Part shown: positions 25,936 through 37,936 of the stretch, piece by piece | Layout of the letters: each line of letters starts with the position of its first letter | How positions within the stretch are numbered: position 1 is the stretch's first letter | Source of the DNA: Strigops habroptila | Lineage: Eukaryota; Chordata; Aves; Psittaciformes; Psittacidae | DNA length: 64,000 nt | Direction: 5' to 3' | Assembly: GCF_004027225.2 (NCBI RefSeq) | Contig: NC_044301.2 | Coordinates: 21,218,642 to 21,282,641, forward strand | Program-made: the position numbers and the translations under genes | Notes under the pieces: generated by a model | Databases searched by the model: none | The model's input: the letters and a program-made list of their open reading frames with translations, nothing else | Told to the model about the DNA's origin: nothing

Positions 25936-27668
25936 AGTTGTGTGCCAGCTCTCCTGCTTCTGGATCGGTTGTCAAAACCACTGCTGGGTTCGAAAGGTTA
26001 GTTACTTTCAGTTCTATGTCCTCTTGTTCTAAAAGCACAGCCTGATATATTAACAGCCTGCTTGGGGAAAGACAATGACTGCTTTTCTGTTCCAGAATGG
26101 TTGTTACCATGTGAAGTACAAATACGGTCCATTTTTGTCCCAAAGTATTCAATAAAATTTTCTATTAGAGGCTCTAGTCCTTTTCTTGCTTCTGGTTTTA
26201 TAGGATATTGTTTCTGTCTTACCAGTCTGAAGATTGGTCTCAGATGAATAGTTACTGCTTCTGCATTTTGTGATCGTCCCGGTGCTCCAGCAGCCCATAC
26301 TTGCGGGGTGTATTCTCCACTTCCTCTGGTATATCCAGCTTAGTGGCTGGTTTCTGTAACATAAAAACTTGGGCCTCCACAGCCTTTTCATCAGGAATAT
26401 GTATCTGAATTTTCTTTCTTTAAACCTAATTTATGCATGTAATTTACTCAGTATATCTCTACCCGATAAAAGCACGGGGCACTCAGGCATGTAAAGAAAT
26501 TGATGGGTCAACATCTGTTTGCCAATTTTAAAATTTAAAGGTTGAAAGAAAGGCCAGGTTCCTATCCACCCTGTGGCACCAATGCCTGAAGCTCTTTGTT
26601 TGCTTAATTGCCCTTTACAAGTATTTATAACAGAATAAGTAGCTTCTGTTTCTACAAGAAATTTTACCTTATCATTCCCCAACCTAACTGTAACTAGGGG
26701 GTCTGTTGGGGAGGGTTTCGAATCTTCCCCCAGTCCTCCTCAGCCCTCATCTAAAGTAAGCATTTTCTCTGCCTGTCCTGACATTCCACTAAATCTCTGG
26801 TGTTTATTTTGATTCTGAGGGCATTCTCTCTTCCAGTGCAACCCGTAGAGTCTATTCACAAACATTTCCATGTAATCCTACTTTCCAACCCTTTCCTCCT
26901 GGGCCGCTCCCCCCTTTCCTGGTTTCTTGTGTGATAGCTACAGCGAACAATTTTTTCTTTTTTCCTAAACATTCCAGTTTTACTCTGGAGCTTATCTTAT
27001 GCCCCCACATATACAATAACAGATTCCTAGTTGAAACCTGACACACTATAACCCACAATACACAATATTGTATTATATTAATAATCATATTAATAATTAT
27101 ATTAATAATATATTTTAATAATCAGGGACTCAAACCCCTTCCCACCACCATTTGAACCATTTCAGGGAACTTGCACCAGAGCAATGGTGGTCCAATTGTG
27201 ATAGGTCTCCCAGGCCACATCCATTATTTTTCCCAAATCATATTGGTCTTCCACCTTAAGCTTTTGTACCTTTTTCCTTATATCTTCCATGGATTGACCT
27301 TTTATTAAATGGACTAATTCTCTTCTTCCTTCTTCCAATTCAGGATCAATAGTAGTATATTTATGCATTACCTCTGTTAATCTTTCCATGAATCCAGAAG
27401 ATGAATCATTTTTATCTTGCTTTATTTCATATAGCTTAGACCAGTTCACTGCCTTGGGGACCACATTCCTAATACTGAATAAAATCCACCTCTGATACTG
27501 TTTCAAAGCCTGCCTGTCCTGGTCCCGATTAGGGTCCCAGTTAGGATTGGCAGTGGGTACGTGAAGATTCACTGTACCTGCCAATGTGCCTGCCATTATT
27601 TGTTGCCCTACTGCAGTCCGAGCCGTACAAATAATCATATCCCTGTGATTCAATGAACTCTCCAACAA
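25936..27668 (-). pseudogene. Gammaretrovirus-like ERV gag-pro-pol fragment
   Basis: Read leftwards from 27668, a 168-codon capsid-like frame (27668-27162) contains a stretch resembling the gammaretroviral major homology region. Near 26860-26820 a zinc-knuckle remnant reads HWKRECPQ. Then comes a protease-like frame (26682-26431) with FLVETEATYSV where the catalytic Asp-Thr-Gly is Glu-Thr-Glu. The start of reverse transcriptase follows, shifted between frames (26400-25940). Stops and shifts make it dead. Gammaretroviral (class I) affinity is inferred from the spacing and the single zinc knuckle. Confidence 0.72.
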
Positions 27669-27765
27669 AGTTTAAGTTGACAACCAGGTATTCTTTATTG
27701 CAGTGCTGGGAGACACGTTAGGAGGAGAGATCCCCAAGTCTTACAAATTGGTAATTGATTCACAA
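27669..27765 (-). mobile_element. Probable LTR R/U5 remnant
   Basis: The reverse complement reads 'cagcactgcaataaagaa' followed by 'tacctggttgtc', a typical R region with an AATAAA signal. It sits between the two oppositely oriented halves of the class I ERV. Confidence 0.45.
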
Positions 27766-27767
27766 TT

Positions 27768-28870
27768 ACATGTTCCATATAGGTCTCAGGCCAGTGGACA
27801 AGTGGGAAAAATGAATCACTTAATCAAATAACAAATTGGTAAGATTTGTCAAGAGACAAATTTGTACTGGTATCACATGTTACCATTGGCCTTATTAAGA
27901 ATTAGAACGAAACCTCAGTCAAAGGAAGGAATTAGCCCATTTGAGATTCTTTATGGAAGACCATATCAATCCCAGTTTAAAGGGGAAGACCTTCAGGAAG
28001 TAGGAGAAGGTTATCATCTCCGACAATTTTTGATAAACTTAGGAAAACAATTGGAAGAAATAAATAAAAGAGTACTACGAACCAGAGCAAGGGGTTTAGA
28101 TCATCCTATCCATCCTTTTAAACCAGGAGATCGAGTTTACATTAAAAATTTTTCAGGTAACTCTCTTGAAGAAAAATGGAATGGACCATATCAAGTTTTG
28201 CTGACTACTTTAACTGCAATTAAGATAAGGGAACAACCTGCCTGGATACATTATTCAAGGATTAAGAAAGCACCAGAATCAGAAAAGACATGGCACATCA
28301 AGTCTGCAGGACCTACATGTACGAAATTGTGTCAATCATAATTTGGACTTATATGACTATGAACATAGGTGCATGGAATGACAATTGGTATGTGACATTG
28401 GTACAAAATGTAACTAGTATCATTAACAAAAGTGAATGTTGGGTCTGTGCTCAACTGCCCACATCAGGAGAGAAGTTTGACATCCTTTTAATTTGAGTTC
28501 CCATTCCCCAAAATATGTCATGGACTAATCTATGGAAAAATACTAAGTTTAACCATAGCTTTTTGAAAAATCATACCCCAGAACAAGGATTGAAAATAAT
28601 GAGTCCCTGCCCAGAAGCAAATTATTGTACTTGTATACAAAGATGCAGCCCACCAAGAGGGATGGGAAAGGTTGATTAAGTTCCACAACTGTTGTAGGAA
28701 ATTTCTCAAATTGTAACAAGACTATGAATATTGCCTTTCCATGGCCAGCAGGGAAAGGATGGTACTGGTTGTGTGGAGAACAAGCATATAAAATGTTACC
28801 TTATAATTGGAAAGGAATATGCACCCTTGGTGCAGTATTCCCTAACCTTATGATCGTTAATTCACACCCT
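27768..28870 (+). pseudogene. Class I ERV integrase C-terminus and env surface-unit fragment
   Basis: From about 27768 the plus strand encodes the end of a gammaretroviral-type integrase (PLALLRIRTKP, FEILYGRPY, then a basic C-terminal domain with KPGDRVYIKNF). One continuous 159-codon open frame lies at 27862-28341. Env-like pieces follow, with WVCAQLP near 28440-28460, Cys-rich NYCTCIQRC and then YWLCGEQAY...[12 protein letters not shown] near 28750-28840. They are broken by stops. The element ends where UTP4 intron sequence resumes near 28870. Confidence 0.75.
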
Positions 28871-29116
28871 TCTGGAACTTGGGTGCAGAGGGGTGTGCAG
28901 GGTCAAGTGGACTCCCCTTTTCCTGCCCTGGGGTGTGTGGGTCCTTCCCCCCTGGCAGCTTCTGCCCTTTGTGCTGCCCTCATGGCCTGATGCAGGAAGG
29001 GGAGCAGGGCACAGATTAACATGGGGGAGATATGGGTCTGGATGTCCCCTGGGTGTAGGTCTGGGGCTCTTTGCAGGCCCAAGCACCATTTATACATGGT
29101 GAGGGTGTTTCTGCAG

Positions 29117-30653
29117 GGTGCCCTGAGGCCCTTTACCTGCTGGCTCCAAGCGCAGATGGGCACTGGCTGGTCGCAGTCAGTGGGGACTGGGCAATCCACA
29201 TCTACAACCTGAAATGCTTCAAGGTAGAAGCAGCTGCTGGAGGGTGGCTGCAGGAATGACCCTGCTGCCCTCCTGCCTTGGGGGGCCAGGTGACAGCAGG
29301 CTCAGCACGTAGGTCCCCTCCCCAGAAGCAATGGCTGCGTCCCTGGAGCAGGGCTGGGGTGGGTGTGTGGGAAGGGGGGTTGGAGTCAGCCCTAGTTGCT
29401 CTGGTCATCATGCTGTCCTCCTGCCTTGCAGCATCACTGCATGGTGCTCACGTACAGCTGTGTGGTGACAGCCCTCACCATCCACCCCATCACCAACCAC
29501 CTTGTTATCACCTATTCAGGCCAGCAGGTAGGAGCTCTCCCAGTCCCAGCCCTCACGGTCCCAGCCCCTTCCCTGTGGCTGTCTCCCTGGCCTGGAGGCT
29601 TTCTGGCCAAAAGGGAAAGCCGCAGCTCCAGGCAGGCACAGGGACAAGGCTGGCCTTCGCTGTCCCAGGCAGGAGCCTGTTCCCATGCAGTGCTCATAGC
29701 TTGGCTGGAGCCGGGGCTGCTGTGCACCAGCATGGGTGGGATGCCAGAGAGGACCAGACCTCACGAGCCACCCCATCTCCCCTCTCTTTGCCTCTCCAGT
29801 TGTTTGAGTTCAGCATCCCTGAGAAGCAGCACACGGCCTGGAGTTGCATGGTGCAGAACTGCAGGCTGCACAAGGTCTGGCTGGAGAGGGACTTGCCCAT
29901 CACCCACATCACCTTCAACCCCAAGAACCCCTTGCACATCCTGCTCCATGACATCTACATGCTTTGCATCCTTGACAAGTCCCTGGTGAGCCTGTGTGCC
30001 TGGTCGGGAGGGCTGGGTTTGTGCCCGGGGCTTGGATGTCCCTTGGCCATCAATCCCTGTCCCTGCTGGGAGCAGTGTGCAGCGCCGGTGATCCGGGCAG
30101 TGCTGACACATGCCGTGCGCTCTCCTCGCAGCCCCTGCCAGACAACAGCGCCCTCATGATGAACCAGAGCACCCTGAAGCAGCTCCCAGAGACTGCCGGG
30201 CAGTGGCAGCTCCATGCCTTCAAGATTTGCAAGAAGTTCCAGGTAGGTGATGGTGTTGATGGGCACGTGCTGTGTCGAGGAGGGGGGTGCCCTGCACCCT
30301 GTACCCGTGGTCCCTGTGGCCCTAGCTGCTCTTGTGCCCAGTCGCTCCTGGTCCCTGCCAGCGCCGAGCAGCAGAGCAGCTCTTGGTCCCTGTCACAGCA
30401 CAGCCACTTGCTGCAATCTTTTGGGCACATAGCCCCAAGCAATGCTGGCTACAGGGCAGCTCTGTGTGGCTGAGCCCAGCAAGCCAAGACAGAGGGGGAC
30501 CTGTCTCTCAGCTCCTGCCCCTTCCATGCCCTACAGCCCCTGCTCTTTGCGGATCTGCTGGATGATAACTGCCTCGTGATGGTGGAGTGGCCCATCATGG
30601 ATATCAAGACCCAGCTGCCACTGCCTATCCAACAGAAGAAATTTGTCACCTGA
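29117..30653 (+). pseudogene. UTP4: UTP4 (CIRH1A) last five exons, 5'-truncated
   Basis: UTP4 (cirhin) is a WD40 protein of the t-UTP/SSU processome, needed in the nucleolus for 18S rRNA maturation. Exons: 29117-29223 (LAPSADGHWLVAVSG...IYNLK), 29432-29527 (VVTALTIHP.TNHLVI), 29800-29985 (LFEFSIPEKQHT ... PLHILLHD), 30132-30242 and 30537-30653 (PLLFADLLDD ... PLPIQQKKFVT, TGA). Splice sites look normal and there are no stops. However, the N-terminal two-thirds of the WD40 protein is absent: upstream lies a class I ERV and then HAS3. Arg-to-Cys and Arg-to-Trp changes occur (WSCMV, VEWPI). AATAAA at 30716-30721 is the likely poly(A) signal. Without its 5' exons in this window it is most likely a dead fragment. 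Confidence 0.87.
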
Positions 30654-30766
30654 GAGCAGAACAAACCACTTTGGACACAGAAACTGTGTATGTTGCTTTC
30701 CTAGGGTGCTGTAGGAATAAACCCCACTGTTCTGTACAGCTGTGGGCTCATCCTTGCCCTGTGGGG

Positions 30767-31543
30767 TGTGAGAGAAACAGTGTTGTTTTCACATATTGGG
30801 GATGGGGCTTTGCAATATTAAGACTTTACAATATTAGAGCTTTAAGACCAATATTAAGGCTTTACAATATTAGAGCTTTAAGATCAATATTAAGGCTTTG
30901 CAATATTAAGATTTTTCAATACTGGGGCTGGGGCTAAGTTACTAAGGAAACGAAACAAAGGGTTTGAGATATCATAACTCAAAAAGGCACACTGATTAAA
31001 GACAATATCATCTTTTAGACAAAAGACACGCTCTGTAGTTAAAGACAATATATTTTAGATGAAAGACACACTGTAGTTAAAGACAATATCATCTCTGGAC
31101 GAAAGATACACTCTGTGGTTAAAAAGAATACTATCTTTGTACAACCTATGAAACTAAGCAGGTGCAGGCTGGTTAAACAGTAAGTTGGGGTACCACATGT
31201 CTGCCAGAGAGTTATGAAATCGAACCATAAAAGGAGATAAATAAATAAGAGGAAGGGGCATACGAAATTGAGTAAGGGGAGATGTAACCAGAGGCGGGAC
31301 AGTTGGCATGTAGATTATATGCGTTGGATAGGCTGTAAACCTTGGAATACCCAACCAATGGGAAAACAAGGGAGGGAACTTGCAGACGGGATAGGAAATA
31401 TAAATCAAAGTTCTGCTTTTGCTGGGTGTGCCTACTTGCTAGGACACCCGTTTTTGCAAAAACGCTAATAAATAGCTGCTTCACTGCTGTGTCTACCCTG
31501 AGCTTTTACAAGAAAAGTTTTTATCTAGAGACCATTTCTCACA
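30767..31543 (+). mobile_element. Solo LTR with U3 tandem repeats
   Basis: It starts TGTGAGAGAAAC and ends TTTCTCACA, giving short terminal inverted repeats. Two tandem arrays lie in the U3 part. At 30811-30920 about three ~37-bp units contain 'ggctttacaatattagagc'. At 30985-31125 about four ~45-bp units contain 'ttaaagacaatatcatc' and 'aaagacacactctgtag'. A CCAAT box lies near 31356, 'aaatataaatc' near 31398 and 'ctaataaatag' (poly(A) signal) near 31467. The flanking GGGG/CGGG may be a 4-bp target-site duplication. Confidence 0.8.
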
Positions 31544-31809
31544 CGGGGTTCCCTTGGTGTTGCAGCAACAGGTCAGGTTGGTGCTGGCCTGAGCACAAGG
31601 ATGCAGCCTCCTCATGGCATTCCCATGCTGGTGGTCTTCCCAGGGACAAGGCAGCACTCCAGATCTCCCATCTTCTCACAGCATTGGGTCCTGGTTCCCC
31701 ATGCAGGCCAGCAACCGGGTGGTTTGGTGGGTGGATGGACACCCATCCCTCTAGCAAGGGAGGGGAAATTCAGGCTCTAGGAGCAGCTGGCAGCTCAGCT
31801 CCCTTAGAA

Positions 31810-32345
31810 ATCATAGAATCATCGAATCAAACAGGTTGGAAAAGACCTTTAAGATCATCAAGTTACCCCAGCACTGCCAAGTCCACCACTAAACCATGTC
31901 ACTAAATGCCACATCTCCATATCTTTTAAATACCTCCAGGCATGGTGACTCCACCACTTTCCTGGGCAGCCTATTCCAATACCTGACCACCCTCTCAGTG
32001 AAGAAATTTTTCTTAATATCCAATCTAAACCTCCTTTCAGGTAGTTGTACAGAGCAGTAAGGTCCCCCCGAGCCTTCTCCAGACTAAACCCCCCCAGTTG
32101 CCTCAAGCGCTCCTCATCAGACTTGTGCTCCAGACTCTTCAGCTTTGTTACCCTTCTCTGGACCTGCTCCAGCACCTCAATATCTCTCTTGTAGTGAGGA
32201 GCCCAAAATTGAACACAAGATTCGAGATGCAGCCTCACCAGTGCCCAGTACAGGGGGACAATCGCTGCCCTAGTCCTGCTGGCCACACTATGGTACAAGC
32301 CAGGATGCCATTGGCCATAAATCAGACGGGCGAGTTTTGCTAAGT
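31810..32345 (-). mobile_element. CR1 LINE fragment, divergent subfamily
   Basis: Its 3' end begins with the reverse complement of the CR1 terminal ATTCTATG repeats. The coding part (minus strand) reads [23 protein letters not shown] in two pieces. It is closer to the copy at 49085 than to the others and has several indels. Confidence 0.9.
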
Positions 32346-32934
32346 GGAGCTTTAGACAGAGCCCAGGAAATGGACAGCAGAGCGGGAAATAAAGTGCGGG
32401 GCTGCTGGAGGGAGGGGAGGGATGTCTTAGTCCTGCCTCTCCTGCGGCGTGCCATGCCATGCGCCCCTCAGTAGGTCACGCCTCCTTTCCTGGTACGCGG
32501 CGGTAGCGGCATGGCCATATGGACCCACGCTTGGAAAGCAGGGCTGCTGGAGCTCCTACTACGGGAACGTTGGGTGTGGGTAGTGGCGGAGCTGAGCAGA
32601 GAAGTGTTGAGCCTAATGGTGGAACCAAGAAGCAGCGAAGCGGCGGTGGTTAACAGCGTGGTTAATGGCAACTCAGAGGTGGCGCCCGGTTGCATGCAGA
32701 GGGTGCGGGTGGTGAAGGCGGAGGCAGGAGGGCTCATTATCAGCATCAAGGGAGGTTGAGAGAATCGTATGCCGGTGCTCATCTCACATATCTTCCAGGG
32801 GTTGGCGGCAGAACGGAGCGAGGTGCTCCGTCACGGCTACGCCATCCTCGCCGTTAATGGTGTTGATCTCCGGGATGCTACCCACAATCAAGCTGTCCAG
32901 GTGCTGAAGTGAGCTGGGAGGGAAGTCATCCTCG

Positions 32935-34844
32935 AAGGACCTCCGCGTCCCGGGTACTGGTCCCCTCCTCTCCTGGGTGTCCCCTCTCAGCTTCCTGCAG
33001 CAGGTCGGGCAAGGGGTGCTGGCAGCAACTGGGTTTCCTTTGTGGTGAGGTGTAGGTGGGGCAGCACCAGCTGTGCTGGGATGGCTGTGCTTCAGCCACA
33101 GCCTCACCAGGAGCAGAAGGGGTGGTTGCGGATGCCACTGTCCTGGCAAACTTGGCCTTGGGGGAGCTGGTGGCCATGCCCTGGTGGACGTCGGCACTGG
33201 CACCACAGAGTCTTGGCACTATGGGCTGGAGCCCTGCCATGGGGGGTTGGCTGGAGGGTGCTGGGGTCCCATCTGGTTATAAAGGCAGCTGCCCACATCT
33301 GGCAAACAGCTGCCGAACAGTGGCCCCATGGCAGGACCTGCCACCCCTGCCACTGTTCCATGGCACATCCCTGCCCTGCCCAGCCAGGCAGCAGGATTAG
33401 GGGTGTGTGGGATGGCAGTAATCCCGGGATCAGTGCAGCGGGAGGCTAATATTAACTCGTTTGCCGCCCGCAGCAAGCACAAGCACCTCATGGCAGCACG
33501 TCCCACCCTGCTGTGCTGCTTGGCTCAGCAAATCCAGTGGGCGGCCAGGGAGCCAGCAGCCCCTGCAGTGGGGGGGTTGCAGTGGGTGAACCATGGGCCA
33601 TGTCAGACCCAGGGACTGGGGGTCCAGCAGTGGCACAACCAGCTGAGAGCAGGACCTGGGCCCCACCACTGCTGTTGTTCCTACTGTGGCAGTGTTGGTT
33701 GTCCCAGATCCGTGGCAGGGAGTTTTGCTTCACGGCGGATTACAGCTTATTTGCCTTTTTTTGTTGTTTGGTTTTAACTCCCTGCTGCCCCGGGGAGCAT
33801 GAACATTGCTGTTCCCAGCGTGTTCCTCCCCTGGTGAGGGGCAGCCACTCTCTCATGGCATGTATGCTGGAGGGGAATGCAGTGGGCAAGGGTCCAGCTC
33901 CAGCTGCAGGCGCCATGTCCCCGGCTGCTGTCAGCACTCCTCGCAGCTTTCCTGCCTGATCCCAGCTCTGGCAGGCAACTGCTGATGCTTCCTGGCATCT
34001 CAGAGATGTTGGCTTTCCCTTGGCATGGCAGCTGGCACAGCCTTGGTGCTGGGTGAGCCCATGGTGGCACCATGCGCTGGGTGAGCCAGGCGCCTGCTCA
34101 CCCCGTCTGGAGCTGCGATGGGCTCCGGGGTGCTGGTGCCTCACTGGGGCTCTGCTTCAGCTGGGCTGGGTGGTGCTCACAGTGGGATAGTCTGGGGGGA
34201 ATAGGAGTTGGTGCCTCCTTACTTCCTGCCCAGCCTGGAGAGGAGCATGGAGCCGAGACATCCTGGCTGCAAACCCTTCTCCTCCTCCTCGTCCTGCTGG
34301 GAGTGGAGGCAGGCTGCTGGCAGGTTGCTGGCAGGCACAAGCAGCAGCATGGGGTCAGCTTGCCGTCAGCACCTGCAGCGCTGGAAACTTGGCCGGTGCT
34401 GTCCTCACAGTGTGGTGGCCAGGATGGGCTGCAGCCTGACTTCCTGCCCGGCCCCATTGTGCTGTGCCGCCTTCCCTTTCCTAAGCCTGCACCAGCAGCG
34501 GGGATGAGCCGCCAGCACCTGTCCTTCACTTGGGACATCTCCATCTTGGGGCAGGGTGGGACCCTCTGGGCCGTGGCCCCATGTCCAGGCCTCTCCAGGG
34601 GTCCTGCACCCCCAGGTGGGAAGGCAGGAGCCCCTTTCCTGCTGCCTGCAGCATGAAGACAGTGGGGAGTTCCACTCCCTGGCACGTGGGCTGTGCTGGT
34701 GCCACTGGGGGAGTCCTGCAGTCCCCCAGGGCTGGACAAGACCCTGTGCATGCCAGGGAGGACAAGACACCCCCATGATCAGAGCATCTCTGGGGTGCAG
34801 GGCCCCTGCCCAGCCCTAACCTTTTTCCCCACTTTTCCACCCAG
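32935..34844. other. SNTB2 intron 1, no gene seen
   Basis: GC-rich chance frames lie on both strands. No domain or repeat was recognised. Confidence 0.5.
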
Positions 34845-37082
34845 TGAAGTTCATGTGGGAGGTGACCCCCTACACCAAGAAGTCCTCACTGGTGTCGGAC
34901 CTGCCCTGGGAGGGGGCCGCCCTGCAGTCACCCAGCTTGAGTGACAGCAAGGACTCGGGCTCCCCCCAGCACCAGGGCCCCCATGACTGCAAGGCAATCC
35001 CCCTGAAGGTGTGCTTCACCACTAGGAATCTCAGCATGCCTGACCTGGAGAACAGGTGAGGGCAGGGGCTGCCTGTGCCCCCCAAGACCAGTGGTTGCTG
35101 GTGTGGGGGACCCACTCCCCACAGAACCCCTAGGACAGGGCTGGGGGCAGCCCCTCATTGTGGCCATGACCTCCCGCTCCCCCCACTGAGCTCTGAAAGG
35201 AAAGTTGGGGGGTTTGGCCAGGGCCATGCTGTGCCCCCCCGACCCCCCAGGGTGGCTGGCAGCCTCACCTGTCTATGGAAAGAGGGTCCCTGCAAATCCC
35301 CCCAGCTCTGCCTGCCAGCAGGGCTGGTACCACACTGCCCTAGCAGCTCCCCAGCACAACCAGAGCCCCAAAACAGTGTGGCCAGTTTGCCAGCCTGGGC
35401 ATGGGCAGGGACTGGCTCATCCCATCCCACCCAGTGCCATGTCCCCTCACAGGCTGATTGTGCTGCACTCGCCGGACCGCCATAACACCCTGATCCTGCG
35501 CTGCAAGGACACGGAAATGGCACACTCCTGGTTCACAGCCCTGCACACCAACATCGTTGCCCTGCTCCCCAAGGTGCTGGCTGAGCTCAACACCATGCTG
35601 AGCACCGGTGGCGCTGCAGCCGGCAGCAGGGAGGTGAAGCACATTGCCTGGCTGGCCGAGCAGGTATGTGCACTGAGGCTGTGCCGATGCTGCCGCTCTG
35701 GGGACAGCAGCACCAACAGGGCTCTGGTGGCAGCTGCATGGCTGCTGGAGAGCAGCCCATCACCAGCCTGGACACTAGGCTCTGCTGCTGTCTCATTCCC
35801 TGGCTGCACCCCGGCAAAGGCAGCACTTCCCATGCCCTCAGCACCCTCTCCCGTTGGAATTTCCTGGCTGGAGATGCTCATCATCCCCTTGTTTTCCATG
35901 AATTCACTGCCCAAGAGCCACAGCCTGCCTGGGCACCACAGTGAGGTCAGCTCCAGCTCAGCTTTCCAGGATCGGTGCCCTCAGCAGCGCCCTGCACATG
36001 GACATTGCTGAGAGCCTGGCAGTGTGGAGCTGCTGGCTTGGGGTCAGCCTGGCCATGGGGGTGGGGTGCCTGGGCAGCAGTGGGTGCCTGCAGCCCTGGT
36101 GCCCCTCACCGCGCCCTTGTGTCTCTTACAGGCGTGTCTGGACAGAGGGCGGCAGCAGTGGCGGCCCATCCTCATAGAGGTGACAGAGAAGGACCTGCTG
36201 CTATATGACGGCATGCCCTGGACCAGGGACGTCTGGGCCTCCCCTTGCCACAGCTACCCACTGGTGGCTACCAGGTGGGCTGGCAGGGCTGGATCCATCC
36301 ACCTTCATCCTCTGGGCACAGTTTCCTTCAGCTGCATCCAGTTCCTCTGCTCTTGCCTTGGCTCTGCTTCTCACTGGAGCACAGGCCAGATACCAAAACA
36401 ATGATGGGCAAGGGGCAGCATCATGCTGGTGCTGCCATCATGCCCCTGACACCCATCTATCTGTTCCTCCTCCAGGCTGGTCCACTCAGGCTCAGGCTAC
36501 TGCTTGTCCGCTCTGGGCTCAGAGCTCACCTTCGCCACCTGGATGGGCTCCCACCAGGGTGTGGAGATGCACATCTTCCGTGTGGAGACCCACTGGGATC
36601 TCTCATCCTGGACACATGTCCTGGTCCAGGGCTGCAACACTACTGGTGAGCTGATCAAGGAGGTGACTGCAGGTGAGTGCTGTGGGGAAGGGACAACCCT
36701 GGGCTCCCCCCTTCCCTCCTGGGGTGCTGGCAGGGCGAGGGCACAGCAGGACACAGGTGTCGGGCAGGGACCTCTGTCCCAGGGGGTGCTGCAGGCAACA
36801 GAGTAGGCAGTGGGGCTGAGCCCTGCCTGTGCCTGCAGGCTCATTGCTGGGCAGGCAGGAGGTGCAGCTCTGCATCCACTATGAGGGCAGCTTCACCATC
36901 CATTGCAAGGAGCCGGACGGCAGAGTCCTCGTCTGCTACCCCTATAAGAGGCTGAAGATGTCAGCAGACGATGGCATCAGGACTCCCTACCTTGACTTCG
37001 GGGGCCCCAAGGGGGAGCTGGTGAGTAAGGGGGCAGCTGGGCTCACCCCTCGATTTGGGGGGGCTTCCCTTCATCACTTATT

Positions 37083-37252
37083 GTGAGGGTGGTGAGGCCC
37101 TGGCACAGGGTGCCCAGAGAAGCTGTGGCTGCCCCATCCCTGGCAGTGCTCAAGGTCAGGTTGGATGGGGCTTGGAGCAAACTGGTCTAGTGGGAGATGT
37201 CCCTGCCCTTGGCAGGGGGTTGGAACTAGATGATCTTAAGGTCCTTTCCAAC
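37083..37252 (+). mobile_element. CR1 LINE 3' end, interrupted by an ERVL
   Basis: It matches the CR1 end from 'gagggtggtgaggccctgg' to 'ggtcctttccaac' and stops where the LTR of ERVL copy B begins. The expected terminal ATTCTATG repeats are therefore cut off. Confidence 0.88.
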
Positions 37253-37815
37253 TGTCCCGGGTTCAGCTGTAGCAGTCATTTTTCTCCTTAGTAGCTGGTG
37301 CAGTGCTGTGTTTTTGACTTTCAGCCTGGGAACTTCACTGATAACACTGGTGTTTTTAGTTGTTGCTAAGTAATGTTTACTCCGACCAAGGACTTTCTCA
37401 GTCTCATGCTCTGCCAGGGAGGAGGGGAAGCCGGGAGGGAGCAGAGACAGGACATTTGACCCAAACTAGCCAAAGGGGTATTCCATACCACAGCACGTCA
37501 TGCCCAGTATAGAAACTGGGGGGAGTCATGCGGAAGGCCCAGATCACTGCTCGGGTGGGGCTGGGTATCGGTCGGCGGGTGGTGAGCAATTGTATCCTCT
37601 CCCCTTGTTATTTCCCTTATCATTATTATTACTGGTGGTAGCAGTAGTGGTTTTGTATTATACCTTAGTTACTGGACTGTTCTTATCTCAACCCGTGGGA
37701 GTTACATTCTTTTGATTCTCCTCCCCATCCCTCCGGGAGCAGGGGGAGGAAGAAGGAGGGGAATGAGCAAGCAGCTGTGTGGTTCTGAGTTACCGGCTGG
37801 GCTTAAACCATGACA
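37253..37815 (+). mobile_element. ERVL copy B, 5' LTR
   Basis: It starts TGTCCCGGGTTCAGC and ends CCATGACA. The primer binding site at 37824-37841 reads tggcgcccaacgtggagc, complementary to the 3' end of tRNA-Lys(CUU) with one mismatch. The element lies in the last SNTB2 intron and inside a CR1. Confidence 0.93.
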
Positions 37816-37936
37816 GTTCTTTGTGGCGCCCAACGTGGAGCACAAAGGGTTGAGATAACGACAGATCTGACCAGAGTGTGTCTAATCATATTTGTGAAAA
37901 GCATTCATTGTTTCTGATTAATAGTCACTCGTCACA

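Noticed and set aside
33042-34656. Several 100-200-codon frames in SNTB2 intron 1
   Set aside because: They have GC-rich composition, opposite-strand partners of equal length and no motifs.
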